Below are positions 1 to 5,558 of a DNA stretch of 5,727 nt, in pieces. Source of the stretch: an uncultured Collinsella sp. (GTDB lineage: Bacteria; Actinomycetota; Coriobacteriia; Coriobacteriales; Coriobacteriaceae); assembly GCA_900554255.1 (NCBI GenBank), contig USGN01000086.1, forward strand, positions 1-5,727, read 5' to 3'. Position 1 is the first letter of the stretch; each line of letters opens with the position of its first letter. The notes beneath the pieces were generated by a model. It did not search any database and was not told where the DNA came from. It saw nothing but the letters and a program-made list of their open reading frames with translations. The position numbers and the translations under genes were made by a program.

Positions 1-25
1 GTTTGCCAGTTGATTGCCTGTGTAC

Positions 26-41
26 TGTAATACCAATTACA
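26..41. promoter_or_regulatory. Palindrome TGTAAT-ACCA-ATTACA, possible operator of a gene beyond the left edge
   Basis: Two perfect 6-bp arms (26-31 and 36-41) flank a 4-bp centre. The site lies about 30 bp beyond the nagE-like terminator in the direction of transcription, so it would sit in the promoter region of a gene to the left of the window. Read on the minus strand, TTGATG is followed 18 bp later by TACAGT, a weak -35/-10 pair that would embed the palindrome. The symmetry is of the kind bound by dimeric helix-turn-helix repressors such as the GntR family, but the regulator cannot be named. No gene is visible in bases 1-66. Confidence 0.3.
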
Positions 42-66
42 TCGCTGCATCAAGTATTGAGGTAGC

Positions 67-102
67 AAAAAGGGCCGCCCCCGCGGAGCGGGACGACCCT
101 TT
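67..102 (-). terminator. Intrinsic terminator of the nagE-like gene
   Basis: On the minus strand the stem is AGGGTCGTCCCGC (100-88), the loop TCC (87-85) and the return arm GCGGGGGCGGCCCT (84-71). The arms pair with two G-U wobbles and one bulged G. A run of five Ts (71-67) follows directly. The stem begins 27 bp after the nagE-like stop codon. GC-rich stem, tight loop and U-tract make this a clear rho-independent terminator, separating the PTS gene from whatever lies to the left. Confidence 0.9.
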
Positions 103-126
103 GCAAGACAGATACGTCTTTAAGGC

Positions 127-1617
127 TTAGAGAAGCTTCTTGAGCTCCTCGGCAACAGCCTGGACCTGCGTGCCGATGATGACCTGGGTAGCACCCTTGT
201 CCATCTTCATGACACCCAGAGCGCCAGCCTTCTTGCAGGCAGCCTCGTCGACCAGATCGGAATCGCCGAGCTCGAAGCGCAGGCGAGTAGCGCAGCAGTC
301 AACGGTCTTGACGTTCTCCTTGCCACCGACGGCAGCGAGAACAGCGGCGGCCAGAGCGGCGAACTTGTCATCGCCAGCAGCGGCGGAAGTGGAGGTCTCC
401 TCGACATCCTCATCCTCGCGACCAGGGGTCATGAGGTTGAACTTGGTGATGGCGAAGCGGAACACGAGGTAGAAGACCAGGAAGGCAGCGATGCCCAGCG
501 GGATGATCATCCAGGTGTTGGCAGCAGCCGGGAGGCTAGCGGAGAACAGGAGGTCGGTAGCACCAGCGGAGAAGCAGAAGCCGGCACGGAAACCAACAAA
601 GTAGGTGATGACGGTGAAGACGCCGTACAGGGCAGCGTACACGACGTAGAGCGGGAAGCACAGGAACATGAAGCCGAACTCGAAGGGCTCGGTGACGCCG
701 CAGACGAAGGCGCAGATGGCAGCGGAGACAACCAGGCCGATAGCAGCCTTCTTGTTCTTAGCGGTCTGAACCATAGCCAGGGCAGCGCCCGGGATACCGA
801 ACATCATGCAGGGGAAGAAGCCGGACATGTACATACCGAGGCTCCACTTGACGTCAGCGGAGGTCTCGCCAGCCCAGAAGTGGGTCAGGTCGCCAAGGCC
901 GATGGTGTCGAACCAGAACACGTTGTTGAGTGCGTGGTGCAGACCGGTCGGGATGAGCAGGCGGTTGAGGAAGGCGTAGATGCCAGCGCCGATGCCACCC
1001 ATAGCAGCGATACCCTCGCCCAGAGCGACGAGCGCACCGAAGATGAGGGGCCAAGCAAAGAGCAGGACGACGGAGACGACGATGCAGATGACGGCGGTCA
1101 TGATGGCGACGCAACGCTTGCCGGAGAAGAAGGCCAGCCAGTCGGGAAGACGGGTGTCCTTGAACTTGTTGTAGCAAGTGCCACCGATGACGGCGGACAG
1201 GATGCCGATGAAGGAGTTACCAGCGATCTTGGAGAACGCGATGCCCTCGGTCGTGGCAAGCCAAGCGGTCTGAGCATCGGCGTCCATACCACGAATGGTA
1301 CCAACAACAGCGGGGCTCAGGAGCTGCTGGATCATCAGGAAGGCGACGAGGCCAGCGAGGCCAGCGGTGCCATCGTGATCGTCGGCAAGGCCGACAGCGG
1401 CGCCGACTGCGAACAGCCAGGCCATGTTATCGATAAGAGCGCCGCCTGCCTTGATGAGCAGGAAACCGGCGGTATAGGCAAAACCGGTAGTGTCACCGGC
1501 AGCACCCATGACTGCGGGAGCGAGCAGGTAGCCCACACCCATAAGAATACCTGCGACGGGAAGCGCCGCGACGGGAAGCATCAGCGCTTTGCCGAGCTTC
1601 TGGAGGTACTTCATCAT
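127..1617 (-). CDS. nagE: PTS system EIICB permease, N-acetylglucosamine/glucose family (NagE-like)
   Basis: This 496-aa inner-membrane transporter takes up and phosphorylates a hexose, most likely N-acetylglucosamine, using phosphate relayed from EIIA. The EIIC domain (about residues 2-395) opens with KYLQKLGKALMLPVAALP. It contains PTGLHHALNNVFWF (223-236), very like E. coli NagE around the conserved His, and GVTEPFEFGFMF (307-318) with the substrate-site Glu310. A short acidic linker (about 399-407) leads to EIIB (about 416-496), where DCCATRLR (440-447) carries the phosphorylated Cys442. E. coli NagE has a fused EIIA domain; here the protein ends after EIIB, so EIIA must come from another protein. 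Start: two adjacent ATGs (1617, 1614) follow GGAGGAG (1625-1631) at 7-10 nt. The frame stays open for 50 more codons upstream, but that stretch looks non-coding. The gene has its own leader and terminator and appears monocistronic. The family is certain; GlcNAc rather than glucose or another sugar is inferred from motif resemblance. Confidence 0.88.
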   Translation of the reverse strand: MMKYLQKLGKALMLPVAALPVAGILMGVGYLLAPAVMGAAGDTTGFAYTAGFLLIKAGGALIDNMAWLFAVGAAVGLADDHDGTAGLAGLVAFLMIQQLLSPAVVGTIRGMDADAQTAWLATTEGIAFSKIAGNSFIGILSAVIGGTCYNKFKDTRLPDWLAFFSGKRCVAIMTAVICIVVSVVLLFAWPLIFGALVALGEGIAAMGGIGAGIYAFLNRLLIPTGLHHALNNVFWFDTIGLGDLTHFWAGETSADVKWSLGMYMSGFFPCMMFGIPGAALAMVQTAKNKKAAIGLVVSAAICAFVCGVTEPFEFGFMFLCFPLYVVYAALYGVFTVITYFVGFRAGFCFSAGATDLLFSASLPAAANTWMIIPLGIAAFLVFYLVFRFAITKFNLMTPGREDEDVEETSTSAAAGDDKFAALAAAVLAAVGGKENVKTVDCCATRLRFELGDSDLVDEAACKKAGALGVMKMDKGATQVIIGTQVQAVAEELKKLL

Positions 1618-1624
1618 ATGGTAT

Positions 1625-1631
1625 CTCCTCC
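1625..1631 (-). promoter_or_regulatory. Strong Shine-Dalgarno site fixing the nagE start
   Basis: GGAGGAG on the minus strand lies 7 nt before the ATG at 1617 and 10 nt before the one at 1614. It settles the start in favour of the MMKYLQ N-terminus over the in-frame upstream ATGs at 1665 and 1767, which have no comparable site. Confidence 0.85.
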
Positions 1632-1641
1632 AACCTTTCTT

Positions 1642-1748
1642 TCGTTGTTCACCAACGAGTTCCATGTCCGCGCCTTGTGCATACCGGCTTCTCCGCTTGC
1701 CGGCATTGGTGCGCAAACTTAGACAACCCAGTCCCTTTTCTCGGGTTG
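1642..1748 (-). promoter_or_regulatory. Structured 5' leader of nagE with three successive hairpins
   Basis: Read on the minus strand, three inverted repeats follow each other upstream of the ribosome binding site. The first is CAACCC/GGGTTG (1748-1743 with 1729-1724, 13-nt loop). The second is ATGCCGGC/GCCGGTAT (1706-1699 with 1688-1681, 10-nt loop, one G-U pair). The third is TCGTTG/CAACGA (1658-1653 with 1647-1642, 5-nt loop), ending 11 nt before the Shine-Dalgarno site. None has a U-tract, so none looks like a classical terminator, and I do not recognise a LicT/GlcT-type antiterminator target or a riboswitch. The arrangement suggests control at mRNA level (protein or small-RNA binding, or stability), which is inference. 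Confidence 0.35.
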
Positions 1749-1805
1749 CTGGTATGTACGGTAGCACACACTCAATTCAAACGTCCACCACATTTCGTTC
1801 AAATT

Positions 1806-1811
1806 ACTATA
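1806..1811 (-). promoter_or_regulatory. Candidate -10 element of the nagE promoter
   Basis: TATAGT on the minus strand matches the -10 consensus at 5 of 6 positions and lies in the AT-rich part of the gap. No good -35 hexamer is found 16-18 bp upstream. Instead that position is occupied by the direct repeats at 1820-1852, as expected of an activator-dependent promoter. Transcription would then start near base 1799 and give a leader of about 180 nt. Other weak -10-like sequences exist in the gap, so the assignment is tentative. Confidence 0.3.
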
Positions 1812-1819
1812 TCGTTGCC

Positions 1820-1852
1820 AAACGGTTATTTTTGGCCCGTAAACGGTAATTT
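1820..1852. repeat. Pair of 12-bp direct repeats spaced 21 bp, candidate regulator sites for nagE
   Basis: AAACGGTTATTT (1820-1831) and AAACGGTAATTT (1841-1852) differ at one base and begin exactly 21 bp apart, two helical turns, so both present the same face of the DNA. They lie just upstream of the -10-like element at 1806-1811, covering the -35 region. The left copy overlaps a short inverted repeat, CGTT-GCCA-AACG (1813-1824). The layout fits a dimeric activator, or a repressor, controlling the PTS gene. The cognate protein is not in the window. Confidence 0.45.
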
Positions 1853-1933
1853 GCGCAGGTAGATGTGCTGCGTTTCTTTCATTACCAAACTAATTCTTAG
1901 CAATTTCCATTCGATTTCATCTACCAGTTTGGC

Positions 1934-1964
1934 CGAAATCGTTTTCACTTTACATGAATAAAGT
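1934..1964. promoter_or_regulatory. Abutting cre-like element and palindrome upstream of nagE
   Basis: On the minus strand, TGAAAACGATTTCG (1947-1934) matches the catabolite-responsive-element pattern TGWAARCGYTWNCW at 12 of 14 positions. Directly next to it is the inverted repeat ACTTTA-CATGAA-TAAAGT (1947-1964) with perfect 6-bp arms. LacI/CcpA-type regulators bind cre-like sites in sugar uptake genes of many Gram-positive bacteria. Whether this organism uses the same logic is not shown. The site lies more than 130 bp upstream of the proposed transcription start, far for a simple repressor. Confidence 0.25.
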
Positions 1965-2026
1965 CTCCAAGAATTTGTATATAACCTCTCCCCTACCATC
2001 CTCTTCCCCGCCCTTCCCTACAACGC

Positions 2027-2062
2027 AAAAAGCCCCCTAGAACGATGTCCGTTCTAGTGGGC
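2027..2062 (-). terminator. Intrinsic terminator of the SurA-like gene
   Basis: On the minus strand GCCCACTAGAACG (2062-2050) pairs with CGTTCTAGGGGGC (2044-2032) across a 5-nt loop. There is one A-G mismatch in a 13-position stem. Five Ts follow at once (2031-2027). It lies 44 bp past the stop codon at 2107. Stem, loop and U-tract are all typical of rho-independent termination. Confidence 0.93.
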
Positions 2063-2106
2063 TTCATCAGATATTTCGGCTTCGTACTCGAAGGCTCAGG
2101 CGTTCT

Positions 2107-3192
2107 TTACGCAAACAGGCCGTAGATGCTGATGTTGGCCTTGGCGTAGAGGCCGTTGGCGTACTCGGTCCACTTGGAGCTGGCGCTCGAAGCCTGCGAA
2201 GAGTACTGCTGGTAGGCGGTGTAATAGGCGGTCATAGCCTGCTTATAGGTAGCGCTATCGGCCGTAAAGGCATCGTCAGCGAAGGCCTTGGCGTAGGTGC
2301 TATCGGCGTCCTTCCAGGTGCCCTTTTCGCTATCCCACTCGTCGCCGGCAAGTTTGATGATGTAGTCGGCGTAGTCCTTGCTCGCGGTCTCCTCGTTGCC
2401 GTCAGCAGGCTCGGTCGGGGCGGTCGGCATGCTTGCGGAGCTATCGCCCACCTTCTTCTTGTAGAGCTTCTGCAGCGTCGCGGACTGACGGACGATCTGC
2501 TTAGCCTGATCCTTGGACACACCATACTGCGTGGCCATGGTCTTGTAGTCGGAGGTGCCGATGGAATCCTCGGCGTACTTCTTCATTTCCTTAGAAGAGA
2601 CGGTGATGCCCTCGTCCTCGGCAGCGTCCAGCAGAATCTGGTTGCGCACGTAGGACAGGATGACGTCGGCAGAGGGAGCGGTGTAGTTGCCATCGCTATC
2701 CTTGACGGTGTCGAGGCTGTACTGGCTCTCAATGGCCTCGCGCGCGGTGATGTCGCTCTTCTTGCCGTTGTAGCTGTAGCTTGCCACGGTCGAATCGAGC
2801 TGGTCCTCGGTGAGGGTCGCCGAGCCGACACCCTTGCCGCCAAAACCACCGTTGCCGATAAAGAAGCCGACCACAGCAGCGATCACGACTGCAACCACGA
2901 AGGCGGCAATCATCGTCTTCTTGTGCCTGGACGCATGGTCGTCTTCGTCGGAGTCATCGTCCTCGTCCTGTTCCTCGGGCATGAGGTTCTCGTCGGCGGC
3001 GTCCGCGGCGATCTTTGCCTCCAGGCGAGCGTCCTCCTCCTCGGCCGTCGTACCGGCAGCAATGTGCTCGGCAGACGTACCGGCGACCAGATCGATCTTC
3101 TCCTCCTCATCACCGTCGGGGCCTTCGCCGCGCTCGATGATCTGGATGCCGTCGATCTCGTCCTTCTCGTCCTTCTTTTGAATCAGACCCAT
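2107..3192 (-). CDS. Membrane-anchored SurA/PrsA-like extracytoplasmic protein with acidic cytoplasmic N-terminus
   Basis: This 361-aa protein is probably a membrane-tethered chaperone-like protein of the cell envelope. Residues 1-92 are hydrophilic and strongly acidic, with the cluster EEQDEDDDSDEDD at 73-85. RHKK (89-92) then precedes one hydrophobic helix (about 93-112) and a Gly-rich linker, which predicts N-inside, C-outside topology with an uncleaved signal anchor. Outside, about 126-250 has the look of a SurA N-terminal/PrsA-type helical domain: an early NGKKSDIT segment, then REAIESQYSL, SYVRNQILLDAAEDEGITVSSKEMKKY (181-206) and a helix ending QKLYKKKV. A Thr/Pro/Glu-rich linker (about 251-271) and a Tyr/Ala/Ser-rich helical C-terminus (about 297-361) follow. 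No parvulin PPIase domain is visible, and PrsA-type lipobox cysteine is absent. AAGGAG (3201-3206) sits 8 nt before the ATG. The fold assignment comes from sequence resemblance only; the substrate is unknown. Confidence 0.7.
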   Translation of the reverse strand: MGLIQKKDEKDEIDGIQIIERGEGPDGDEEEKIDLVAGTSAEHIAAGTTAEEEDARLEAKIAADAADENLMPEEQDEDDDSDEDDHASRHKKTMIAAFVVAVVIAAVVGFFIGNGGFGGKGVGSATLTEDQLDSTVASYSYNGKKSDITAREAIESQYSLDTVKDSDGNYTAPSADVILSYVRNQILLDAAEDEGITVSSKEMKKYAEDSIGTSDYKTMATQYGVSKDQAKQIVRQSATLQKLYKKKVGDSSASMPTAPTEPADGNEETASKDYADYIIKLAGDEWDSEKGTWKDADSTYAKAFADDAFTADSATYKQAMTAYYTAYQQYSSQASSASSKWTEYANGLYAKANISIYGLFA

Positions 3193-3230
3193 ATCAGTTA
3201 CTCCTTGTTAGGAAACATAGTCCGCAATAG

Positions 3231-3259
3231 AATACGCCCGACAGAGCGCCGGGCGTATT
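3231..3259 (-). other. Perfect 10-bp hairpin in the leader of the SurA-like gene
   Basis: AATACGCCCG (3231-3240) and CGGGCGTATT (3250-3259) are exact inverse complements around a 9-nt loop. On the minus strand the stem is followed by CTATTGCGG, not a U-tract, so it is at best a weak terminator of the upstream operon. It ends 38 bp before the start codon at 3192. If transcription starts from the -10-like element at 3269-3274, the stem would sit almost at the 5' end of the mRNA, where such stems protect against decay. Both readings are inference. Confidence 0.45.
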
Positions 3260-3268
3260 GATTCTCAG

Positions 3269-3274
3269 GTTATA
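3269..3274 (-). promoter_or_regulatory. Candidate -10 element for the SurA-like gene
   Basis: TATAAC on the minus strand matches the -10 consensus at 5 of 6 positions, with TTTGCG directly upstream. The best hexamer at a 17-bp spacing (TAAATA) is a poor -35. If it is real, the SurA-like gene has its own promoter in addition to any read-through from the isocitrate dehydrogenase gene. Confidence 0.25.
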
Positions 3275-3275
3275 C

Positions 3276-3306
3276 GCAAACACTTAAGTACTATTTAGGC
3301 GTTTGC
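3276..3306 (-). other. 12-bp imperfect inverted repeat just after the isocitrate dehydrogenase gene
   Basis: On the minus strand GCAAACGCCTAA (3306-3295) can pair with TTAAGTGTTTGC (3287-3276) around a 7-nt loop, with one G-U pair and one C-A mismatch. It begins 12 bp after the stop codon at 3319. No U-tract follows (GTATAACC), so it may be a transcript-end or processing hairpin, or an operator overlapping the upstream edge of the -10-like element at 3269-3274. Confidence 0.3.
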
Positions 3307-3318
3307 AGTCTGCATGCC

Positions 3319-4404
3319 TTAGGCCAGGTGCGCGATAACGGCATCGGCAAAGGCCTGCGTACCCACAGCGCCCTCAACGGAGCCGGTCTGGGCACGACGC
3401 ACGTCACCGGTAACCTGCTCGCCCTCGTCGAGCGTGGCAGACACGGCGGCGCGAATGCGATTGGCAGCGTCGTTCTCGCCCAGGTGATCGAGCATCATCG
3501 CAGCAGAGAGGATCTCGGCCGTGGGGTTGGCGATATCCTGGCCCGCGATATCGGGCGCGGATCCGTGCGTTGCCTCAAAGATTGCGCAGTCGGCACCGAT
3601 GTTGGAGCCAGGGGCCATACCCAGACCACCCACTAGGCCGGCGCACAGGTCGCTCACGATGTCGCCGTACAGGTTGGGCAGCACCAGGACATCGAAGTCG
3701 TTGGGGTTCTGGACCAGACCCATGCAGGTGGCGTCGACGATCTTGTCGTTGAACTCGATATCGGGATAGTTGGCGGCCACCTCGCGCGCCACGCGCAGGA
3801 ACAGGCCATCGGTCGCCTTCATGATGTTGGCCTTATGCACGGCCGTCACCTTTTTGCGGCCGCAGCGGCGGGCATACTCAAAGGCATACTCCACAATGCG
3901 GCGGCTCTTGGCGATGGAGATCGGCTTAATTGAAATGGCGGAATCTGCGGCGAAGGTCTTCTGACCCGAGCGCTCGACAAGCTGCGAGAGCTCCTCAACC
4001 TCGGCAGCGCCCTCATCGAACTCGATGCCGGCGTAGAGGTCCTCGGTGTTCTCGCGCACGATGACCAGGTCGACGTCGCGGAAGCGCGAGCCGTCGCCCG
4101 GCTGCGACAGGCAGGGGCGCACGCAGGCGTACAGGTCGAAATGCTTGCGCAGGGCGACGTTAACGCTGCGGAAGCCCGTGCCGACCGGCGTGGTGATGGG
4201 GCCCTTGATGGCAACCTTGGTCTCGGCGACCGCATCGAGCACATGCTGGGGCAGCGGCGTGCCAAACTCGTCCATGACGCCGGCGCCGGCCTCCTGGACG
4301 TTCCAGTTGATCTGGACACCGGTGGCCTCGACCACGCGGCGCATGGCCTGCGTAATCTCGGGACCGATACCGTCACCGGGAATCAGGACTACATCGTGCG
4401 CCAT
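3319..4404 (-). CDS. NAD-type isocitrate dehydrogenase (isocitrate/isopropylmalate dehydrogenase family)
   Basis: This 361-aa cytoplasmic enzyme oxidatively decarboxylates isocitrate to 2-oxoglutarate. It is full length for the short monofunctional class and begins with the family signature [10 protein letters not shown] (9-18). Residues equivalent to the E. coli isocitrate site are present: Ser80, Asn82 and Arg86 in SVNVALRK, Arg96, Arg118, Tyr124 in [11 protein letters not shown], Lys191 in HKAN, and metal-binding Asp224, Asp248 and Asp252. The Ser-x-Asn pattern, not the Leu-rich loop of LeuB, points to isocitrate. Where NADP enzymes have Lys-Tyr, this has Asp284-Ile285 (HGSAPDIAG), the NAD-specific pair. 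Homoisocitrate or another 2-hydroxy acid cannot be fully excluded. GAGGAG (4414-4419) lies 9 nt before the ATG and is made of the last two codons of the HEAT-protein gene, leaving 6 bp between the genes. In an anaerobe the likely role is 2-oxoglutarate supply for glutamate synthesis (inference). Confidence 0.88.
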   Translation of the reverse strand: MAHDVVLIPGDGIGPEITQAMRRVVEATGVQINWNVQEAGAGVMDEFGTPLPQHVLDAVAETKVAIKGPITTPVGTGFRSVNVALRKHFDLYACVRPCLSQPGDGSRFRDVDLVIVRENTEDLYAGIEFDEGAAEVEELSQLVERSGQKTFAADSAISIKPISIAKSRRIVEYAFEYARRCGRKKVTAVHKANIMKATDGLFLRVAREVAANYPDIEFNDKIVDATCMGLVQNPNDFDVLVLPNLYGDIVSDLCAGLVGGLGMAPGSNIGADCAIFEATHGSAPDIAGQDIANPTAEILSAAMMLDHLGENDAANRIRAAVSATLDEGEQVTGDVRRAQTGSVEGAVGTQAFADAVIAHLA

Positions 4405-4410
4405 AATCTG

Positions 4411-5109
4411 TTACTCCTCGTCTTCGGCGTCGTCAGATTTTTTAACGCTAGCACGCTTCTTCTTTTTGGAGAGATTCAGGCCGAAACGTTTAACAAGCAT
4501 TTCGCAAATCTCGCTCGAACGGGCCTTGAGATAGCTGCCCTTGCCGTTCTCGGCGTCGAACTTAAGGCGCAGCGCGAGCTTCTCGGCGACCTCGGCGTCG
4601 ATCTCGCCCTGGCCAAACTCGTACAGGCAACCGAGCATATCGCGATACTCAAGGTCGCCGTGGTAGCACTGGATGGCCTCGTCCAGGATGGGCCAAGCCT
4701 CGCGCGAACGCTCGACGCTCGTGGCGCCCCACACGCACAGCAGGCGGAAGGCGGCATAGCGCAGCGTGGAGGAAATCTCGTCGAACAGCGCGGTCTCGGC
4801 GCCCTCAAAGGCATCGCCCAGCTGCTCGGGGCAGGTGGTGGCGAGCGCCGCAAGGGCATCGAGGGCCTCCCAGCGGGTCTGAGCCTCGGGGCGGTCAAGT
4901 GCCTCGATCAGCGCGGGCACGCAGGGCACGACGCGCTGCGGATCGCGCTCGGCAAGCAGGTGCAGCACGCGGGCGGCAAACTGACGGATGCGGCGCGTGG
5001 GGCAGCCGAGCTCCTTGACCAGACGGTCGACGGCGTTCTCGTTCTCCTCTGCCAGCTGAAGCTGTGCCAGCTCCTCATCGGTGAGCTGTTCTTCCTTGTT
5101 TTCTGCCAT
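4411..5109 (-). CDS. HEAT-repeat protein of unknown function
   Basis: This 232-aa soluble protein has no enzyme motif that I recognise. After an acidic start (1-25), helical pairs of HEAT/Armadillo type run from about 26 to 130: AVDRLVKELGCPTRRIRQFAARVL, then VVPCVPALIEAL, then QTRWEALDALAALAT, then STLRYAAFRLLCVWG. The region about 135-210 is also helical but diverged. The C-terminus switches from a basic cluster (SKKKKRASVKK, 214-224) to an acidic end (DDAEDEE). Such solenoids usually act as protein-binding scaffolds, and the basic patch could contact nucleic acid or membrane. Translation starts at an ATG behind AAGAGGT (5114-5120), 15 bp after the membrane protein's stop codon. The final codons GAG GAG double as the Shine-Dalgarno site of the isocitrate dehydrogenase gene. 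Its place between a membrane protein and a central metabolic enzyme does not reveal its job. Confidence 0.75.
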   Translation of the reverse strand: MAENKEEQLTDEELAQLQLAEENENAVDRLVKELGCPTRRIRQFAARVLHLLAERDPQRVVPCVPALIEALDRPEAQTRWEALDALAALATTCPEQLGDAFEGAETALFDEISSTLRYAAFRLLCVWGATSVERSREAWPILDEAIQCYHGDLEYRDMLGCLYEFGQGEIDAEVAEKLALRLKFDAENGKGSYLKARSSEICEMLVKRFGLNLSKKKKRASVKKSDDAEDEE

Positions 5110-5124
5110 AGTTACCTCTTCTTA

Positions 5125-5553
5125 CTATTTCTTAGCGTGCTTGCCAGCACCCTTGCTGTCATCGGTGACCGAGATGAGCTGTCGGTCGGCTGCACCATTG
5201 CGACGTACGCGGCGACGCTCCTCGGCGTCGCCCGCATCGGCGGCGGCGCGGTGAGCCTTGTTGACGTTAAAGACCTCGTCGTGCTTGCGCCACGGACCGA
5301 CGGACTCGCCAAAACTCATCTTAAGGCCGGCGATAAAGCCGCCGAGCCAGCCGATCGGCGCAAACTGCACCAGCGGGAACAGCGAGAACACCCAGGTCAG
5401 CAGGACGACTGCCGCCGCTCCTGCAAAGTTGGCGATCCAGTAGTCGCGCTTGGTGATGACGCGCTTTTCGCACGCCCACTGGCCGCACAAAAAGCCAATG
5501 TAGATCGCAAAGAGAAAGAGCACCAGCGCAAGCACCACGAACGTCCAGCTCAT
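5125..5553 (-). CDS. Small membrane protein with basic cytoplasmic tail, function unknown
   Basis: The 142-aa product has a hydrophobic N-terminal helix (about 4-24, FVVLALVLFLFAIYIGFLCG) and a charged loop (CEKRVITKRDY). A second helix (about 40-63, with FAGAAAVVLLTWVFSLFP) and a short Gly-rich hydrophobic stretch (66-78) follow; the latter may be a re-entrant or third segment. Residues 80-142 are hydrophilic and carry basic clusters (EERRRVRR at 111-118, GKHAKK at the end), suggesting a cytoplasmic tail. I recognise no family. The start at MSWTF is chosen because GAGGAG (5562-5567) lies 8 nt upstream; the longer frame opening at 5589 would overlap the preceding gene. The gene starts 5 bp after the His-rich gene's stop codon and is very likely in the same operon, with coupled translation. 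Confidence 0.72.
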   Translation of the reverse strand: MSWTFVVLALVLFLFAIYIGFLCGQWACEKRVITKRDYWIANFAGAAAVVLLTWVFSLFPLVQFAPIGWLGGFIAGLKMSFGESVGPWRKHDEVFNVNKAHRAAADAGDAEERRRVRRNGAADRQLISVTDDSKGAGKHAKK

Positions 5554-5558
5554 GGTCG

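Larger units (their letters stand above)
1618..2026. other. 409-bp non-coding control region between the SurA-like gene's terminator and nagE
   Basis: The region is AT-richer than the flanking genes and shows no convincing CDS on either strand. The open frames crossing it are extensions of frames from nagE or its antisense. It holds, right to left: a pyrimidine-rich plus-strand tract (about 1985-2020) beside the terminator, the cre-like site and palindrome (1934-1964), the direct repeats (1820-1852), the -10-like TATAGT (1806-1811) and the hairpin-rich leader (1642-1748). A seven-codon open frame starting with ATGAAATCG (minus strand, first base 1920) lacks a Shine-Dalgarno site and is probably chance. 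Confidence 0.6.

Noticed and set aside
880..1722. 280-codon open frame on the plus strand
   Set aside because: It is antisense to the EIICB gene, whose motifs are unmistakable. Its own product is a Gly/Asp/Glu-rich shadow without domain features or a good ribosome binding site.
1618..1767. N-terminal extension of the EIICB protein (in-frame ATGs at 1665 and 1767)
   Set aside because: Neither ATG has a good Shine-Dalgarno site, the added residues do not resemble any EIIC N-terminus, and GGAGGAG is ideally placed for the MMKYLQ start that matches the family.
1618..2026. Riboswitch or tRNA/small RNA gene in the large gap
   Set aside because: No cloverleaf, no recognisable riboswitch core and no separate terminator within the gap; only simple hairpins were found.
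3276..3306. Intrinsic terminator after the isocitrate dehydrogenase gene
   Set aside because: The inverted repeat has a mismatch and an AT-rich stem and is not followed by a U-tract, so I list it only as a hairpin.
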